Positions 44,974-53,243 of a DNA stretch of 64,000 bases are shown here, piece after piece. Made by a program: the position numbers and the translations under genes. The stretch comes from Tessaracoccus sp. MC1865. GTDB taxonomy: Bacteria > Actinomycetota > Actinomycetes > Propionibacteriales > Propionibacteriaceae. Below the pieces are notes generated by a model. The model did no database searches and was not told where the DNA came from. It was given only the letters and a program-made list of their open reading frames with translations. Position 1 is the stretch's first letter, and each line of letters opens with the position of its first letter. The DNA lies in the NCBI RefSeq assembly GCF_017815535.1, contig NZ_CP072596.1, forward strand, positions 2,263,614-2,327,613, written 5' to 3'.

Positions 44974-45739
44974 GCATGCTCCTCAGCCCGTGCGAGAGGC
45001 CCACCACCAGCGCGGCGACGGCCAGCAGCACGACGGCGAGCGCGAGCGCCAGGTCAGTGTCGCCCTCGCGGAGGAGGTAGATCTCGAGCGGCAGCGTGCG
45101 GGTGACGCCCTGCAGGGAGCCTGCGAAGGTCAGCGTGGCGCCGAACTCCCCCAGCGCCCTGGCGAAGGCGAGCGCGGTGCCGGAGCCGACGGCCGGCGCC
45201 AGCATGGGCAGCGTCACGGTGAAGAAGGAGCGGGAGGGGCTGGCGCCGAGGTAGAACGCGGCCCGTTCGTAGTCGCCGCCAGCGGCGCGGAAGGCGCCCT
45301 CCAGGGAGACCACCAGGAACGGCAGCGCCACGAAGGTCTGCGCCACGATCACGGCCGCCGTGGTGAAGCCGATCTCGATCCCGAGCACCGACAGGTGCTG
45401 ACCGATCAGCCCCCGGCGCCCGAGCGTGATCAGCAGCGCCAGGCCGGCCACCACGGGCGGCAGCACCATGGGCACCGTCACCAGGGTGCGCACCCACCGC
45501 GCCCAGGCGGCCCTGGAGCGGGCGAGCACCAGCGCCGTGGGGGTGCCGATGACCAGCACGATCAGGGTCGAGACGACGCACGTGGCGAGGCTCAGCGTGA
45601 GCGCGTCCATCGCGCGTTCCGAGGCCAGGAGTTCGGGGAGGCGCCCCCAGGGAGCGCGGATGACGAGCGCCAGGAGCGGGACGGCCAGGAGGGCCACCGC
45701 GACGCCGAACGGCAGCCAGGCCCACCGTGGGACGTTCAT
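44966..45739 (-). CDS. modB: Molybdate ABC transporter permease
   Basis: The membrane channel of the molybdate importer, 257 residues with about six membrane segments. The cytoplasmic EAA-type loop is visible as DYERAAFYLGASPSRSFFTV (around residue 165), and RALGEFGATLTFAGS is typical of ModB/CysT-type permeases. ATG 45739 overlaps the modA stop as ATGA, which fixes the start; a longer reading upstream would duplicate modA in another frame. Confidence 0.92.
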   Translation of the reverse strand: MNVPRWAWLPFGVAVALLAVPLLALVIRAPWGRLPELLASERAMDALTLSLATCVVSTLIVLVIGTPTALVLARSRAAWARWVRTLVTVPMVLPPVVAGLALLITLGRRGLIGQHLSVLGIEIGFTTAAVIVAQTFVALPFLVVSLEGAFRAAGGDYERAAFYLGASPSRSFFTVTLPMLAPAVGSGTALAFARALGEFGATLTFAGSLQGVTRTLPLEIYLLREGDTDLALALAVVLLAVAALVVGLSHGLRSMHD

Positions 45740-46440
45740 GACGGCGAACCGAACCCGAAGCCCTGCAGTTGTGCGCCCCACTGACCCGCGAGCCTTTCCG
45801 CGTAGGCACGCGCAGCTTCGGGGCGGGCGGCGCCCTTCAGCACGGCCACCCAGTACGTGGTGGGATCCTGCTCCGCCCCGGGCACCGGGAGGATCTCGAC
45901 GGCCTCGGAGGTGGCCGCATCGGTGGCGTAGACCAGCCCTGCGTCGGCTTCGCCCGAAGCCACCTTGCCGAGCACGTCGGTGACCTTGGTCTCTTCCGAC
46001 ACGGGGCTCAGCGCCACGCCATTCGAATCGGCCAACCGCCGGCTGGCGGCGCCGCAGGGCACCTCCTCGGCACAGACCACCAGCTTCACACCGTCGAGCG
46101 AGGCGTCGAACCCCGTCACGCCGCCAGGGTTGCCGGTTGGCACCACCAGGACGAGGTGGTTCGTCGCGAACATCACGGGCTCGCCGTCGATGAGTCCCTC
46201 CCTGACCGCGCGGTCCATGGTGTTCCTGTCCGCAGAGGCGAACACATCGGCCCGTGCGCCACCGGCGATCTGGTCGACGAGGCCGGAGGACCCGTCGAAT
46301 GAGTAGTCGGCATCCGGCTCGAGTTGCGGGAGCACCTGATGGAGCGAGGCTGCGGCGAAGACCCGCAGCGGGCCCCCGGAGGTGGGCGCGCACCCGGTCA
46401 GGGCCGAGGCGGCCAGTGCGAGGCCGAGCACCCAACGCAT
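45736..46440 (-). CDS. modA: Molybdate-binding lipoprotein
   Basis: The substrate-binding protein of the importer, 234 residues. A lipoprotein signal (hydrophobic LGLALAASALTGC, lipid-attached Cys around residue 17) holds it on the outer face of the membrane. ModA motifs: LRVFAAASLHQVLPQL, GSSGLVDQIAGGARADVFASA with the oxyanion-binding Ser residues, and NHLVLVVPTGN. ATG 46440 is preceded by GAGGAGGGG and gives a proper signal peptide; an upstream in-frame start would add charged residues without sense. First gene of modABC, divergent from mog. Confidence 0.93.
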   Translation of the reverse strand: MRWVLGLALAASALTGCAPTSGGPLRVFAAASLHQVLPQLEPDADYSFDGSSGLVDQIAGGARADVFASADRNTMDRAVREGLIDGEPVMFATNHLVLVVPTGNPGGVTGFDASLDGVKLVVCAEEVPCGAASRRLADSNGVALSPVSEETKVTDVLGKVASGEADAGLVYATDAATSEAVEILPVPGAEQDPTTYWVAVLKGAARPEAARAYAERLAGQWGAQLQGFGFGSPS

Positions 46441-46490
46441 GGCACCCCTCCTCGCCTCGTCGCCAACGCCGTCCTCCACAACCTATCGCC

Positions 46491-46496
46491 TAGGCT
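46491..46496 (+). promoter_or_regulatory. -10 hexamer of leaderless mog gene
   Basis: TAGGCT ends 7 bases before ATG 46504, in the 63-base gap shared with divergent modA. Confidence 0.5.
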
Positions 46497-46503
46497 GGAA
46501 TCC

Positions 46504-47022
46504 ATGAGCCATCCCGCCGCCGTGATCACCTGCTCGGACCGCGCCTTCGCCGATGTCTACGAGGACCGCTCCGGCCCCGTGGCCGTCCTCGCCCTGAGGG
46601 AAGCGGGGTTCGACACGCCGGATCCGGTGATCGTGCCTGACGATCCTGAGCAGATCCGGCTCGCCGTCGCCAGTGCGGTGGACGCGGGTGCCCGCGTGGT
46701 CGTCACCAGCGGGGGTACCGGGGTCAGCCCCACGGACATCACCGTCGAGATCACCCGCGACCTCATCGCCTACGAGGTGCCCGGGCTGATGGAGGAGGTC
46801 CGCCGCCGGGGCGCCGAGAGGCAGCCCCTGGCGCTCTTGAGCCGCGGCGTGGCGGGCGTGCTGGCCCTCCCCGACGCGAAGCGGGCGTTGATCATCAACG
46901 CGCCGGGGTCACGCGGCGGCGTTCGCGACACCATGGCCGTGGTGGGCCCCCTGTTGGGTCATATCGTCGACCAGCTCGACGGCGCGGACCACGACATGAG
47001 CGCGCCCCCGTCGCAGCCCTAG
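46504..47022 (+). CDS. mog: MogA/MoaB family molybdopterin adenylyltransferase
   Basis: Adenylates molybdopterin before molybdenum insertion by MoeA. It has 172 residues. Signature TSGGTGVSPTDITVE (around residues 68-82), an Asp/Glu in EVPGLMEEVRRRG, LSRGVAGVLA and INAPGSRGGVRD near the end. A few Asp/Ser/Pro-rich residues form the tail. MogA and MoaB are hard to separate from sequence alone. The 3' end overlaps convergent moaC by 4 bases. Confidence 0.88.
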   Translation: MSHPAAVITCSDRAFADVYEDRSGPVAVLALREAGFDTPDPVIVPDDPEQIRLAVASAVDAGARVVVTSGGTGVSPTDITVEITRDLIAYEVPGLMEEVRRRGAERQPLALLSRGVAGVLALPDAKRALIINAPGSRGGVRDTMAVVGPLLGHIVDQLDGADHDMSAPPSQP

Positions 47023-47486
47023 GGGCGCACCCAGTCGCCTGAGCGGCCACCGCTCTTGGCTGTGATCTTCGCCGAGACGATCTCCGCGCTGCGGTCCACG
47101 CCCTTCACCATGTCGACGATCGCCAGGGCCGCGACGGTGACCGAGGTGAGGGCCTCCATCTCGACGCCGGTGCGGTCAGCCGTGCGCACGGTGGCGGTGA
47201 TGTCCACGCCGCCGTCGGTGATCTCGAGCTCCACCGTGCAGCCGTGCACCCCGATGACGTGCGCCAGCGGCAGCAGGTCGGGCGTCTTCTTCGCCGCGGC
47301 GATGCCGGCGACGCGGGCGACGGCGAGCACGTCGCCCTTCGGCACCGTACCGGACCGCAGCGCCTCCACGACCTCGGGCGAGGTGCGCACGGTGGCGACC
47401 GCGGTGGCCGAGCGGACCGTCGGCTGCTTGGCGGTGACGTCGACCATGCGGGCCTGGCCCTGGGCATCGAGGTGCGTGAACTCCAT
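47019..47486 (-). CDS. moaC: Cyclic pyranopterin monophosphate synthase
   Basis: Completes, with MoaA, the conversion of GTP to cyclic pyranopterin monophosphate. It has 155 residues with the family blocks ARMVDVTAKQPTVRSATA, KGDVLAVARVAGIAAAKKT, LLPLAHVIGVHGCTVELE, TGVEMEALTSVTVAALAIVD containing the catalytic residues, and DMVKGVDR. ATG 47486 follows a TAGGTT hexamer by 6 bases. It is separate from the moaA-moeA run but on the same strand, divergent from the DUF488 gene. Confidence 0.95.
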   Translation of the reverse strand: MEFTHLDAQGQARMVDVTAKQPTVRSATAVATVRTSPEVVEALRSGTVPKGDVLAVARVAGIAAAKKTPDLLPLAHVIGVHGCTVELEITDGGVDITATVRTADRTGVEMEALTSVTVAALAIVDMVKGVDRSAEIVSAKITAKSGGRSGDWVRP

Positions 47487-47492
47487 GCGGCA

Positions 47493-47498
47493 AACCTA
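47493..47498 (-). promoter_or_regulatory. -10 hexamer of leaderless moaC
   Basis: TAGGTT on the minus strand, 6 bases before ATG 47486. Confidence 0.5.
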
Positions 47499-47535
47499 CC
47501 GTGCGGGCTGCGGACCGGATGGGGGCCCGAGCGCC

Positions 47536-47541
47536 TAGCCT
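47536..47541 (+). promoter_or_regulatory. -10 hexamer of leaderless DUF488 gene
   Basis: TAGCCT ends 6 bases before ATG 47548. Confidence 0.5.
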
Positions 47542-47547
47542 TGGTGG

Positions 47548-48099
47548 ATGCCGTTGTTCACCGTCGGACATTCAGACCGCAGTATCGAGGAGTTCATCGA
47601 CCTGCTCGCCGCCCACGAGGTGGGCGTGCTGGCCGATGTGCGCAGCCTGCCCGGGTCGCGCAAGTTCCCGCACTTCAACAGCGAGGCGCTCGCCACCTCC
47701 CTCCCGGAGCGCGGCATCGAGTACCTGCGGATCGAGGACCTGGGTGGGCGCCGGAACAAGTCGAAGACGGTGGACCCCTCGGCCAACGGGATGTGGCGCA
47801 ACCAGAGCTTCCACAACTACGCGGACTGGGCCATGGGCGAGGATTTCGGGCGGGCGTTGCAGCAGTTCCGGGCGCTCGGGCCCCGCCGACCCACCGTGAT
47901 GTGTTCCGAGGCGGTCTGGTGGCGGTGCCACCGCCGGATCATCGCGGACCACCTCCTGGCGCTCGGCGACGACGTGCGGCACATCATGTCGCCCACCAAG
48001 GCAGACCCCGCCACCCTGACCCCCGGGGCTCAAACCGACGGCGCGACCGTCACCTACCCTGCCGAGGACCCCCCGTCCGGAGATGACTTCAGCGGGTGA
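47548..48099 (+). CDS. DUF488 family protein
   Basis: A protein of 183 residues with the DUF488 pattern: FTVGHSDRSIEEFIDLL at the start, VLADVRSLPGSRKFPHFN, IEYLRIEDLGGRR, and a conserved cysteine pair region VMCSEAVWWRCHRRIIADHL (around residues 113-132). The family is widespread, and its biochemical role is not established. It lies alone between divergent moaC and convergent moeA (11-base 3' overlap), so its presence in the molybdenum island may be incidental. Confidence 0.88.
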   Translation: MPLFTVGHSDRSIEEFIDLLAAHEVGVLADVRSLPGSRKFPHFNSEALATSLPERGIEYLRIEDLGGRRNKSKTVDPSANGMWRNQSFHNYADWAMGEDFGRALQQFRALGPRRPTVMCSEAVWWRCHRRIIADHLLALGDDVRHIMSPTKADPATLTPGAQTDGATVTYPAEDPPSGDDFSG

Positions 48100-49288
48100 T
48101 CAGCACCTCAACGGTCTCCCCAGGCGACTCCCGGTCCTCAGGCACCATCGCCATGCCGTCGGCACGGTGCAGTGACGCGATCAGGTGCGAGCCGGAGCCC
48201 AGCCCGTGGGAGGGGGCGACTCCCCCGTCGACGAGCCGCACCGGGATGTACTGGCGGCGGCTGGAGGATTTGCGCCAGGTCTCGCGCACCGGCAACTGGA
48301 GGGTGAGGGGCTTCTTCGCCGCTCCGGTGAGCTCGGCCAGGAGCGGACGGAGGAACAGCCAGGCGGAGACCCAGGTACTGACGGGGTTGCCTGGGAGCCC
48401 CAGGAAGGGCACGCCCCTGCCGTCCGCGGCTCGCAACAGCCCGCTGGCCTGCGGTTTCCCCGGCTGCATGTTCACCCGGACGAACTCGATGTCGCCTTCC
48501 ACCACCTGGCGCACCACCTCGAAGGCCCCCACGGAGACGCCGCCTGTCGTGACCACGACATCCGCGGCGAGCGCCTCGTCGAGCACCGCGCGGAACTGGG
48601 CGGCGTCGTCGCCGACGGCGCGCCTCAGGACGACGTCGCCGCCGAAGCGCGACACCAGCGCCTCGAGCAGATAGGAATTGGAATCCGGGATCTGGCCGAA
48701 GCCCAGTTCTTCACCCGGCGCGACGAGTTCGTCTCCCGTGGCCAGCACCGCCACCCGGGGGCGACGACGCAGCGGCACGCTCCCGTAACCGATCGACGCG
48801 GCGGCCGCCGTGGCCTCCGCACTCCACACAGTTCCCGCGGGCAGCACCAACTGGCCGACCGGCACGTCCTCGCCCCTGTGGCGCACGTGCCTCCCCGCGT
48901 CGACGGTCTCGTGCACGACGACCCACTCCGGCAGGGGCGCGTCGCCCATGGGCTGGTCCGTCAGTTCCACCGGCACCACGGAATCGGCCCCGGGCGGCAG
49001 TGGCGCCCCCGTCATGGTCCGCGCGCACTCCGCCGCGCCGACGGTGGGGGCCCACGAGGCGCCGGCGGGCACGTCGCCGATCACCCTCAGCCGCACGCCG
49101 GCCGAGAGGTCTGCGGCCCGGACAGCGAAACCGTCCATCGCCGAGTTGTCGAAGGGCGGCACGGCGAACCGCGCGGAGAGTCCCTCGGCCAGCACGCGGC
49201 CGACGCCGTCGGACACCGCCACGTCCTCCGCAGGCACCACGGTGGCCAGGCTGACGACGCGCGCGAGGTAGTCCTCAACGCTCAACAT
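48089..49288 (-). CDS. moeA: Molybdopterin molybdenumtransferase
   Basis: Inserts molybdate into adenylated molybdopterin. It has 399 residues. Domains: N-terminal linker (LSVEDYLARVVSLA), PPFDNSAMDGFAVRAADL, then the MogA-like central domain with AVLATGDELVAPGE, PDSNSYLLEALVSRFGG, VTTGGVSVG, QPGKPQASG and GLPGNPVSTWVS, and a C-terminal beta-barrel (GSGSHLIASLHRADGMAMVP). ATG 49288 shares its A with the moeB stop (TGA on the same strand). It is the last gene of the 12-gene moa-nar run. Confidence 0.94.
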   Translation of the reverse strand: MLSVEDYLARVVSLATVVPAEDVAVSDGVGRVLAEGLSARFAVPPFDNSAMDGFAVRAADLSAGVRLRVIGDVPAGASWAPTVGAAECARTMTGAPLPPGADSVVPVELTDQPMGDAPLPEWVVVHETVDAGRHVRHRGEDVPVGQLVLPAGTVWSAEATAAAASIGYGSVPLRRRPRVAVLATGDELVAPGEELGFGQIPDSNSYLLEALVSRFGGDVVLRRAVGDDAAQFRAVLDEALAADVVVTTGGVSVGAFEVVRQVVEGDIEFVRVNMQPGKPQASGLLRAADGRGVPFLGLPGNPVSTWVSAWLFLRPLLAELTGAAKKPLTLQLPVRETWRKSSSRRQYIPVRLVDGGVAPSHGLGSGSHLIASLHRADGMAMVPEDRESPGETVEVLITR

Positions 49289-50037
49289 CAGGCGGCCCTT
49301 CTCAGCGGGAGCACAGCCCAACGGCCGCGGGCCGCGTCGAGCACCATCACCCGCCCGACCAGCGGTTCGCCGTAGCCGGCCAACAGCTTCACGGCCTCGG
49401 TGGCCTGTAGGGCGCCGATCTGGCCCACCATGGCCCCGAGCACGCCGATGTCGGTGGCCTTGGGATAGTCGCCCTCGGCCGGCTCGACGGGGATGAGGTC
49501 GCGCAGGTACAGCCTGTCGCCGTGCGCATCAGGGACGCCGAAGACGGAACACTGGCCCTGCATGCCCACCGCGGTGGCCCACACGAGGCGTGCGCCCACG
49601 GCCTCCGCGGCGTCGGAGATGAGGAACTTGGCGCCGAAGGTGTCACAGCAGTCCATCACCAGGTCGAACCCGGTGAACAGTTCCTTGGCCCGCTCGAGAT
49701 CGATGTACTCGGGGAACTCCTCGACGGTGACGTCCGGGTTCAGCGCCCGCAGCCGCTCGGCGCCCGAGGCGGCCTTGTTGCGGCCCAGTTCGGTGTGCAG
49801 CACCTGGCGCTGCATGTTCTTGAGTTCCACGTGGTCGCCGTCGACGACTCCGATCCGGCCGACGCCGGCGGCGGCCAGGTACGGCAGCGCCGCGGACCCC
49901 AGGCCCCCGGCGCCGATCACCAGCACCGACGACGACAGGAGCCTCTGCTGCCCTTGAACGCCCATGCCCACCACGTCGATGTTGCGGACGTAGCGCTCGA
50001 GTTGTTCCTCCGTGAGCGGTGCCGGCGTCACGGGCAT
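49288..50037 (-). CDS. moeB: MoeB/ThiF-type sulfur-carrier adenylyltransferase lacking zinc cysteines
   Basis: Should adenylate the C-terminus of MoaD so it can receive sulfur. It has 249 residues, an E1-like fold: VLVIGAGGLGSAALPYLAAA (ATP-binding loop, around residue 39), the pair DGDHVELKNMQRQ, and DCCDTFGAKFLISDAA. E. coli MoeB has two CxxC zinc pairs; here the corresponding stretch reads RLYLRDLIPVEPAEG and DYPKATDIGVLGA with no cysteine, and there is no rhodanese domain. It overlaps moaE by 10 bases upstream and moeA downstream. A ThiF role is possible, but the context favours MoeB. Confidence 0.85.
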   Translation of the reverse strand: MPVTPAPLTEEQLERYVRNIDVVGMGVQGQQRLLSSSVLVIGAGGLGSAALPYLAAAGVGRIGVVDGDHVELKNMQRQVLHTELGRNKAASGAERLRALNPDVTVEEFPEYIDLERAKELFTGFDLVMDCCDTFGAKFLISDAAEAVGARLVWATAVGMQGQCSVFGVPDAHGDRLYLRDLIPVEPAEGDYPKATDIGVLGAMVGQIGALQATEAVKLLAGYGEPLVGRVMVLDAARGRWAVLPLRRAA

Positions 50038-50453
50038 TCGGACCACTCGTGCGTGCCGTCCGCGAGGAACTGCTTCTTCCAGATGGGGAGGCTCTCCTTG
50101 ACCCGGTCCACGAGGTCCGACGCGCACTCGAACGCCTGCTTGCGGTGCGAGGCCGCGACGGCGACGAACAGCGCCACTCCCCCGATGTCGAGGTGACCGA
50201 CGCGGTGCTGGGCGGCGATGGCGTGCACGCCGTCGCGACCCACGAACTCCTCCACCACCTGACGCATCACCTGGTCCGCCGACGGGTGCCCGACGTACTC
50301 GATGCCCGTGACGGCCTTGCCGTGATCGTGGTCGCGGACCACCCCGGCGAACGAGACCACGGCGCCGGCCCGGTCGTCGTTCACGGCCGAGAGGAGCGCG
50401 CCGGTGTCGACGTCTGTGGAGGTCACGCCAGCGGTTCGGATCATGGCTGCCAT
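50028..50453 (-). CDS. moaE: Molybdopterin synthase catalytic subunit
   Basis: Adds sulfur from MoaD thiocarboxylate to cyclic pyranopterin monophosphate, giving molybdopterin. It has 141 residues. Motifs: GAVVSFAGVVRDHD, IEYVGHPSADQVM, VHAIAAQHRVGHLDIGG, and the lysine-rich active site VKESLPIWKKQFLADGTHEW at the end. ATG 50453 is chosen because an AAGGAC site lies 8 bases before it (a second ATG is at 50444). Its partner moaD lies at 60546-60785, about 10 kb upstream in the same run of genes. It overlaps moeB by 10 bases. Confidence 0.94.
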   Translation of the reverse strand: MAAMIRTAGVTSTDVDTGALLSAVNDDRAGAVVSFAGVVRDHDHGKAVTGIEYVGHPSADQVMRQVVEEFVGRDGVHAIAAQHRVGHLDIGGVALFVAVAASHRKQAFECASDLVDRVKESLPIWKKQFLADGTHEWSECP

Positions 50454-50506
50454 GGTATGTCCTTCGATCGTTTCCCTCGCTCCCCTCGCAGGGTCACCGT
50501 GCCGGC

Positions 50507-51895
50507 TCAGCTGGGCTTCGGGGCACCGGGCCGCGCGTAACGAACCCAGGCGATGCCGATGCACATCACCGCGAAGACGGCGCCGATGATGTAGAACGTC
50601 GTGGGCGACATGATGGTGAGGCCCACGCCGAACAGGAACGGCCCGAACGCGGCGATGGCGCCCGTCCAGCCGATCACACCGCCCGCCTGGCGTCGCTCGA
50701 AGATCATCGGCATCTGCTTGAACGTGGACGCGTTGCCGATCCCGGAGAACAGGAAGATCGCCAGCATGCCCCAGAGGAACAGGTTGAACGAGCCCTGAAG
50801 GGCCTCCGCGCTGGAGTAGTCCGGCGTCAACGACGGGATGGTGATGAGGATGGACACGAAGATGCCGATGCCGGACACGAGGGTCCAGACCGCACCGCCC
50901 ATGCGGTCCGTGAGCGGTGAGAACAGGATGCGCGCACCGGCCCCCACCAGCGGGCCGAGGAAGACGAACTTCACCGGATCCGGCACCGAATAGCCCTCGA
51001 TGAGCACCTGCGCAGCGGCACCGGCGCCCTCCACGATCTGCGGGTTCGCGGCACCGTAGAGGTTGGCCATCAGCAGGCCGAACTGCGCCGACAGGCCCGA
51101 GAACGTGCCGAAGGTCATGATGTAGAGCAGCGTCATCAGCCAGGTGTCCGGGTTGTTGAAGATGTCGAACTGCTGCTTGATGTTGGCCTTGACCGGCACG
51201 GACTTCAGGACGATGTAGGCCCAGATGGCGCCCGCGATGATGAAGGGGAGGTAGACCAGCGCCGAGTTCTGGTACCAGATGGTGACCGGCTGCTCACCGG
51301 AGACCGCCATCTGCTGCGAACCCAGGAACGTGAACATGCCGAACGAAATGAGCCAGGGCGTCAGCAGCTGCACGAGCGAGACACCGAAGTTGCCGATCCC
51401 GGCCTGCAGGCCCAGCGCGGTGCCCTGCATGCGCTTGGGGAAGAAGTAGGAGGTTGACGGCATGAAGCCGGAGAAGGCGCCGCCGCCGATACCGGCCAGG
51501 AACGCCAGCCCCATGAGGCGCCAATAGGGCACGTCGGGGTTGGTCACTTCGAAGCCCCAGCCGAGGACCGGCAGGATCAGCAGCAGGGTGGTGAGCACCA
51601 CCATCTTGCGGGTGCCGATCTTGGGCGGGAGCACCATCCAGACCAGACGCAGGAGGCCACCGGAGAGGCCCGGCATCGAGGCCATCCAGTACAGCTGCGC
51701 CTTGGTGAAGGTGAAGCCCAGCGCGTTCAGCTTGGGGATGATGGCGCTCGGCAGGAACCACGCCACGAAACACAGGGTGAGCGTGAACGTCGACACCGTC
51801 AACGTGTTCCAGGCGAGCTTCTTGTCCCACTTGGACTCGTCCTCGGGGTCCCACGAGACGAGCCAGTCGCCCTTCGTCTCCAGCTTTGTACTCAT
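50507..51895 (-). CDS. narK2: Nitrate/nitrite transporter, NarK2 type
   Basis: A protein of 462 residues with twelve membrane segments, major facilitator superfamily. Nitrate-nitrite porter motifs are present in both halves: the glycine-rich GLQAGIGNFGVSLVQLLTPW (around residues 165-184) and LFSGIGNASTFKQMP (around 390), with the conserved Arg of SGGLLRLVW in TM2. Type 2 NarK proteins exchange nitrate for nitrite in nitrate-respiring bacteria. ATG 51895 overlaps the stop of the upstream narK1 (ATGA), so the two transporters are made together. Confidence 0.9.
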   Translation of the reverse strand: MSTKLETKGDWLVSWDPEDESKWDKKLAWNTLTVSTFTLTLCFVAWFLPSAIIPKLNALGFTFTKAQLYWMASMPGLSGGLLRLVWMVLPPKIGTRKMVVLTTLLLILPVLGWGFEVTNPDVPYWRLMGLAFLAGIGGGAFSGFMPSTSYFFPKRMQGTALGLQAGIGNFGVSLVQLLTPWLISFGMFTFLGSQQMAVSGEQPVTIWYQNSALVYLPFIIAGAIWAYIVLKSVPVKANIKQQFDIFNNPDTWLMTLLYIMTFGTFSGLSAQFGLLMANLYGAANPQIVEGAGAAAQVLIEGYSVPDPVKFVFLGPLVGAGARILFSPLTDRMGGAVWTLVSGIGIFVSILITIPSLTPDYSSAEALQGSFNLFLWGMLAIFLFSGIGNASTFKQMPMIFERRQAGGVIGWTGAIAAFGPFLFGVGLTIMSPTTFYIIGAVFAVMCIGIAWVRYARPGAPKPS

Positions 51896-53235
51896 TGCGT
51901 GGCCTCCTCCATGGGGCGTTCGATCGTGCCGGCGAGTTGCGGGGTCTCCTCATGGAGCATCCGGACGATGGTGATGTGCATCCACGCGGCGCAGATCACC
52001 GTGAGGACGAAGATGACGAAGAACGTGCTGCTCGGGAACCCGGACCATGTCTTCGAGTAGGCGAACAGGGGCGGCAGGATGAAGCCGCCCAGGCCGCCGA
52101 GCGTGCCGACGAGCCCGCCGACCGAGCCGACGTTCTCCGGGAAGTACTCGGGGATGTGCTTGAACACCGCCGCCTTGCCGAAGCCCATGGCACAGCCCAG
52201 CAGGAACACCACGAGGACGAACCAGGGCAGTTGCATGGAGTAGTGCAGGTGCTGGGTCTGGGCACCGTCGGGATGCACGATGGTGATGTGGCCGTTGGGC
52301 ATCATGAGGATGCCGCTGGTGACCAGCATCAGGGCGAACGTCCAGTACATGACCTTGCGGGCGCCCCACCGGTCGCTCATCCAGCCGCCGACGGGCCGCA
52401 GCAGCGACGCCGGGAAGATGAAGGTGGCCGTCAGCAGGCCCGCGACGGCGAGGTCGACGTCGAAGTTGTCCACGTAGTACTTCGGCAGCCACGCCGACAA
52501 CGCCACGTAGGCGCCGAACACGGCCACGTAGTAGACGCTGAAGCGCCACACGCGCACGTTACTGAGCGGCTTGAGCATCTCGGAGACGGGCTTCGCGGTG
52601 CCGGGGGCGCGATCCACGCGCGGCACGATCAGCCACGTGGCGACGCCCGTGATGACAAGCAGCACCGCGTAGATCACGGGGATGAGCCGCCACCCACCCT
52701 GGATGCCCAGGAAGAAGGTGGAGCCGGCTGTGGTGGTGATCAGGACGGGGCCGATGAATTTGGTGACCGACGCGCCGACGTTGCCGGCCCCGAACACGCC
52801 CAGCGCGAGACCCTGGCGGCTCTTCGAGTGCCACGCGGAGTTCCAGGTGGTGCCCACGGAGAAGAGGTTGCCCGCGAAGCCCACGAGGAACGCCAGGACC
52901 AGGAGCATCGTGTAGTTGTCCGCGAGCGAGACCAGATAGGCGGGGACGGCACAGGCGAACAGCAGGAAGAGCGTGACCTTACGGCCGCCGATGCGGTCGG
53001 CGATGATGCCTGCGGGCAGCCGCCACATCGACCCGTTGAGGACGGCCAAGGCGGCGATCCAGCTGAGTTCTTCGTCCGAGATCCCCAGTTCCTTCTGGAT
53101 GGGGATGCCGAGGATGCCGAACATGAGCCACACGGCGAACATCAGGGTGAATGCGATGGTGGACATCGTGAGTACCCGGCCTGCGCCCTTGCCGGTGTCG
53201 TGGATGGGCGCGACCTCGATGAGGTGTTTGGTCAA
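51892..53235 (-). CDS. narK1: Nitrate transporter, NarK1 type
   Basis: A protein of 447 residues with twelve membrane segments. NarK1-type features: LAVLNGSMWRLPAGIIADRIG with the nitrate-binding Arg (around residue 70), GVFGAGNVGASVTKFIGPVL (around 144-163) and VGTLGGLGGFILPPLF (around 382). Type 1 NarK is thought to import nitrate with protons, complementing the NarK2 exchanger that overlaps it downstream. In Paracoccus the two types occur as one fused protein; here they are separate but overlapping genes. It starts 8 bases after the narI stop. Confidence 0.9.
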   Translation of the reverse strand: MTKHLIEVAPIHDTGKGAGRVLTMSTIAFTLMFAVWLMFGILGIPIQKELGISDEELSWIAALAVLNGSMWRLPAGIIADRIGGRKVTLFLLFACAVPAYLVSLADNYTMLLVLAFLVGFAGNLFSVGTTWNSAWHSKSRQGLALGVFGAGNVGASVTKFIGPVLITTTAGSTFFLGIQGGWRLIPVIYAVLLVITGVATWLIVPRVDRAPGTAKPVSEMLKPLSNVRVWRFSVYYVAVFGAYVALSAWLPKYYVDNFDVDLAVAGLLTATFIFPASLLRPVGGWMSDRWGARKVMYWTFALMLVTSGILMMPNGHITIVHPDGAQTQHLHYSMQLPWFVLVVFLLGCAMGFGKAAVFKHIPEYFPENVGSVGGLVGTLGGLGGFILPPLFAYSKTWSGFPSSTFFVIFVLTVICAAWMHITIVRMLHEETPQLAGTIERPMEEATQ

Positions 53236-53243
53236 CGGGGGTC

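Noticed and set aside
47548-48099. DUF488 gene as a molybdenum cofactor gene
   Set aside because: It has its own leaderless promoter, opposite orientation and no known link of the family to molybdopterin; location alone is not enough.
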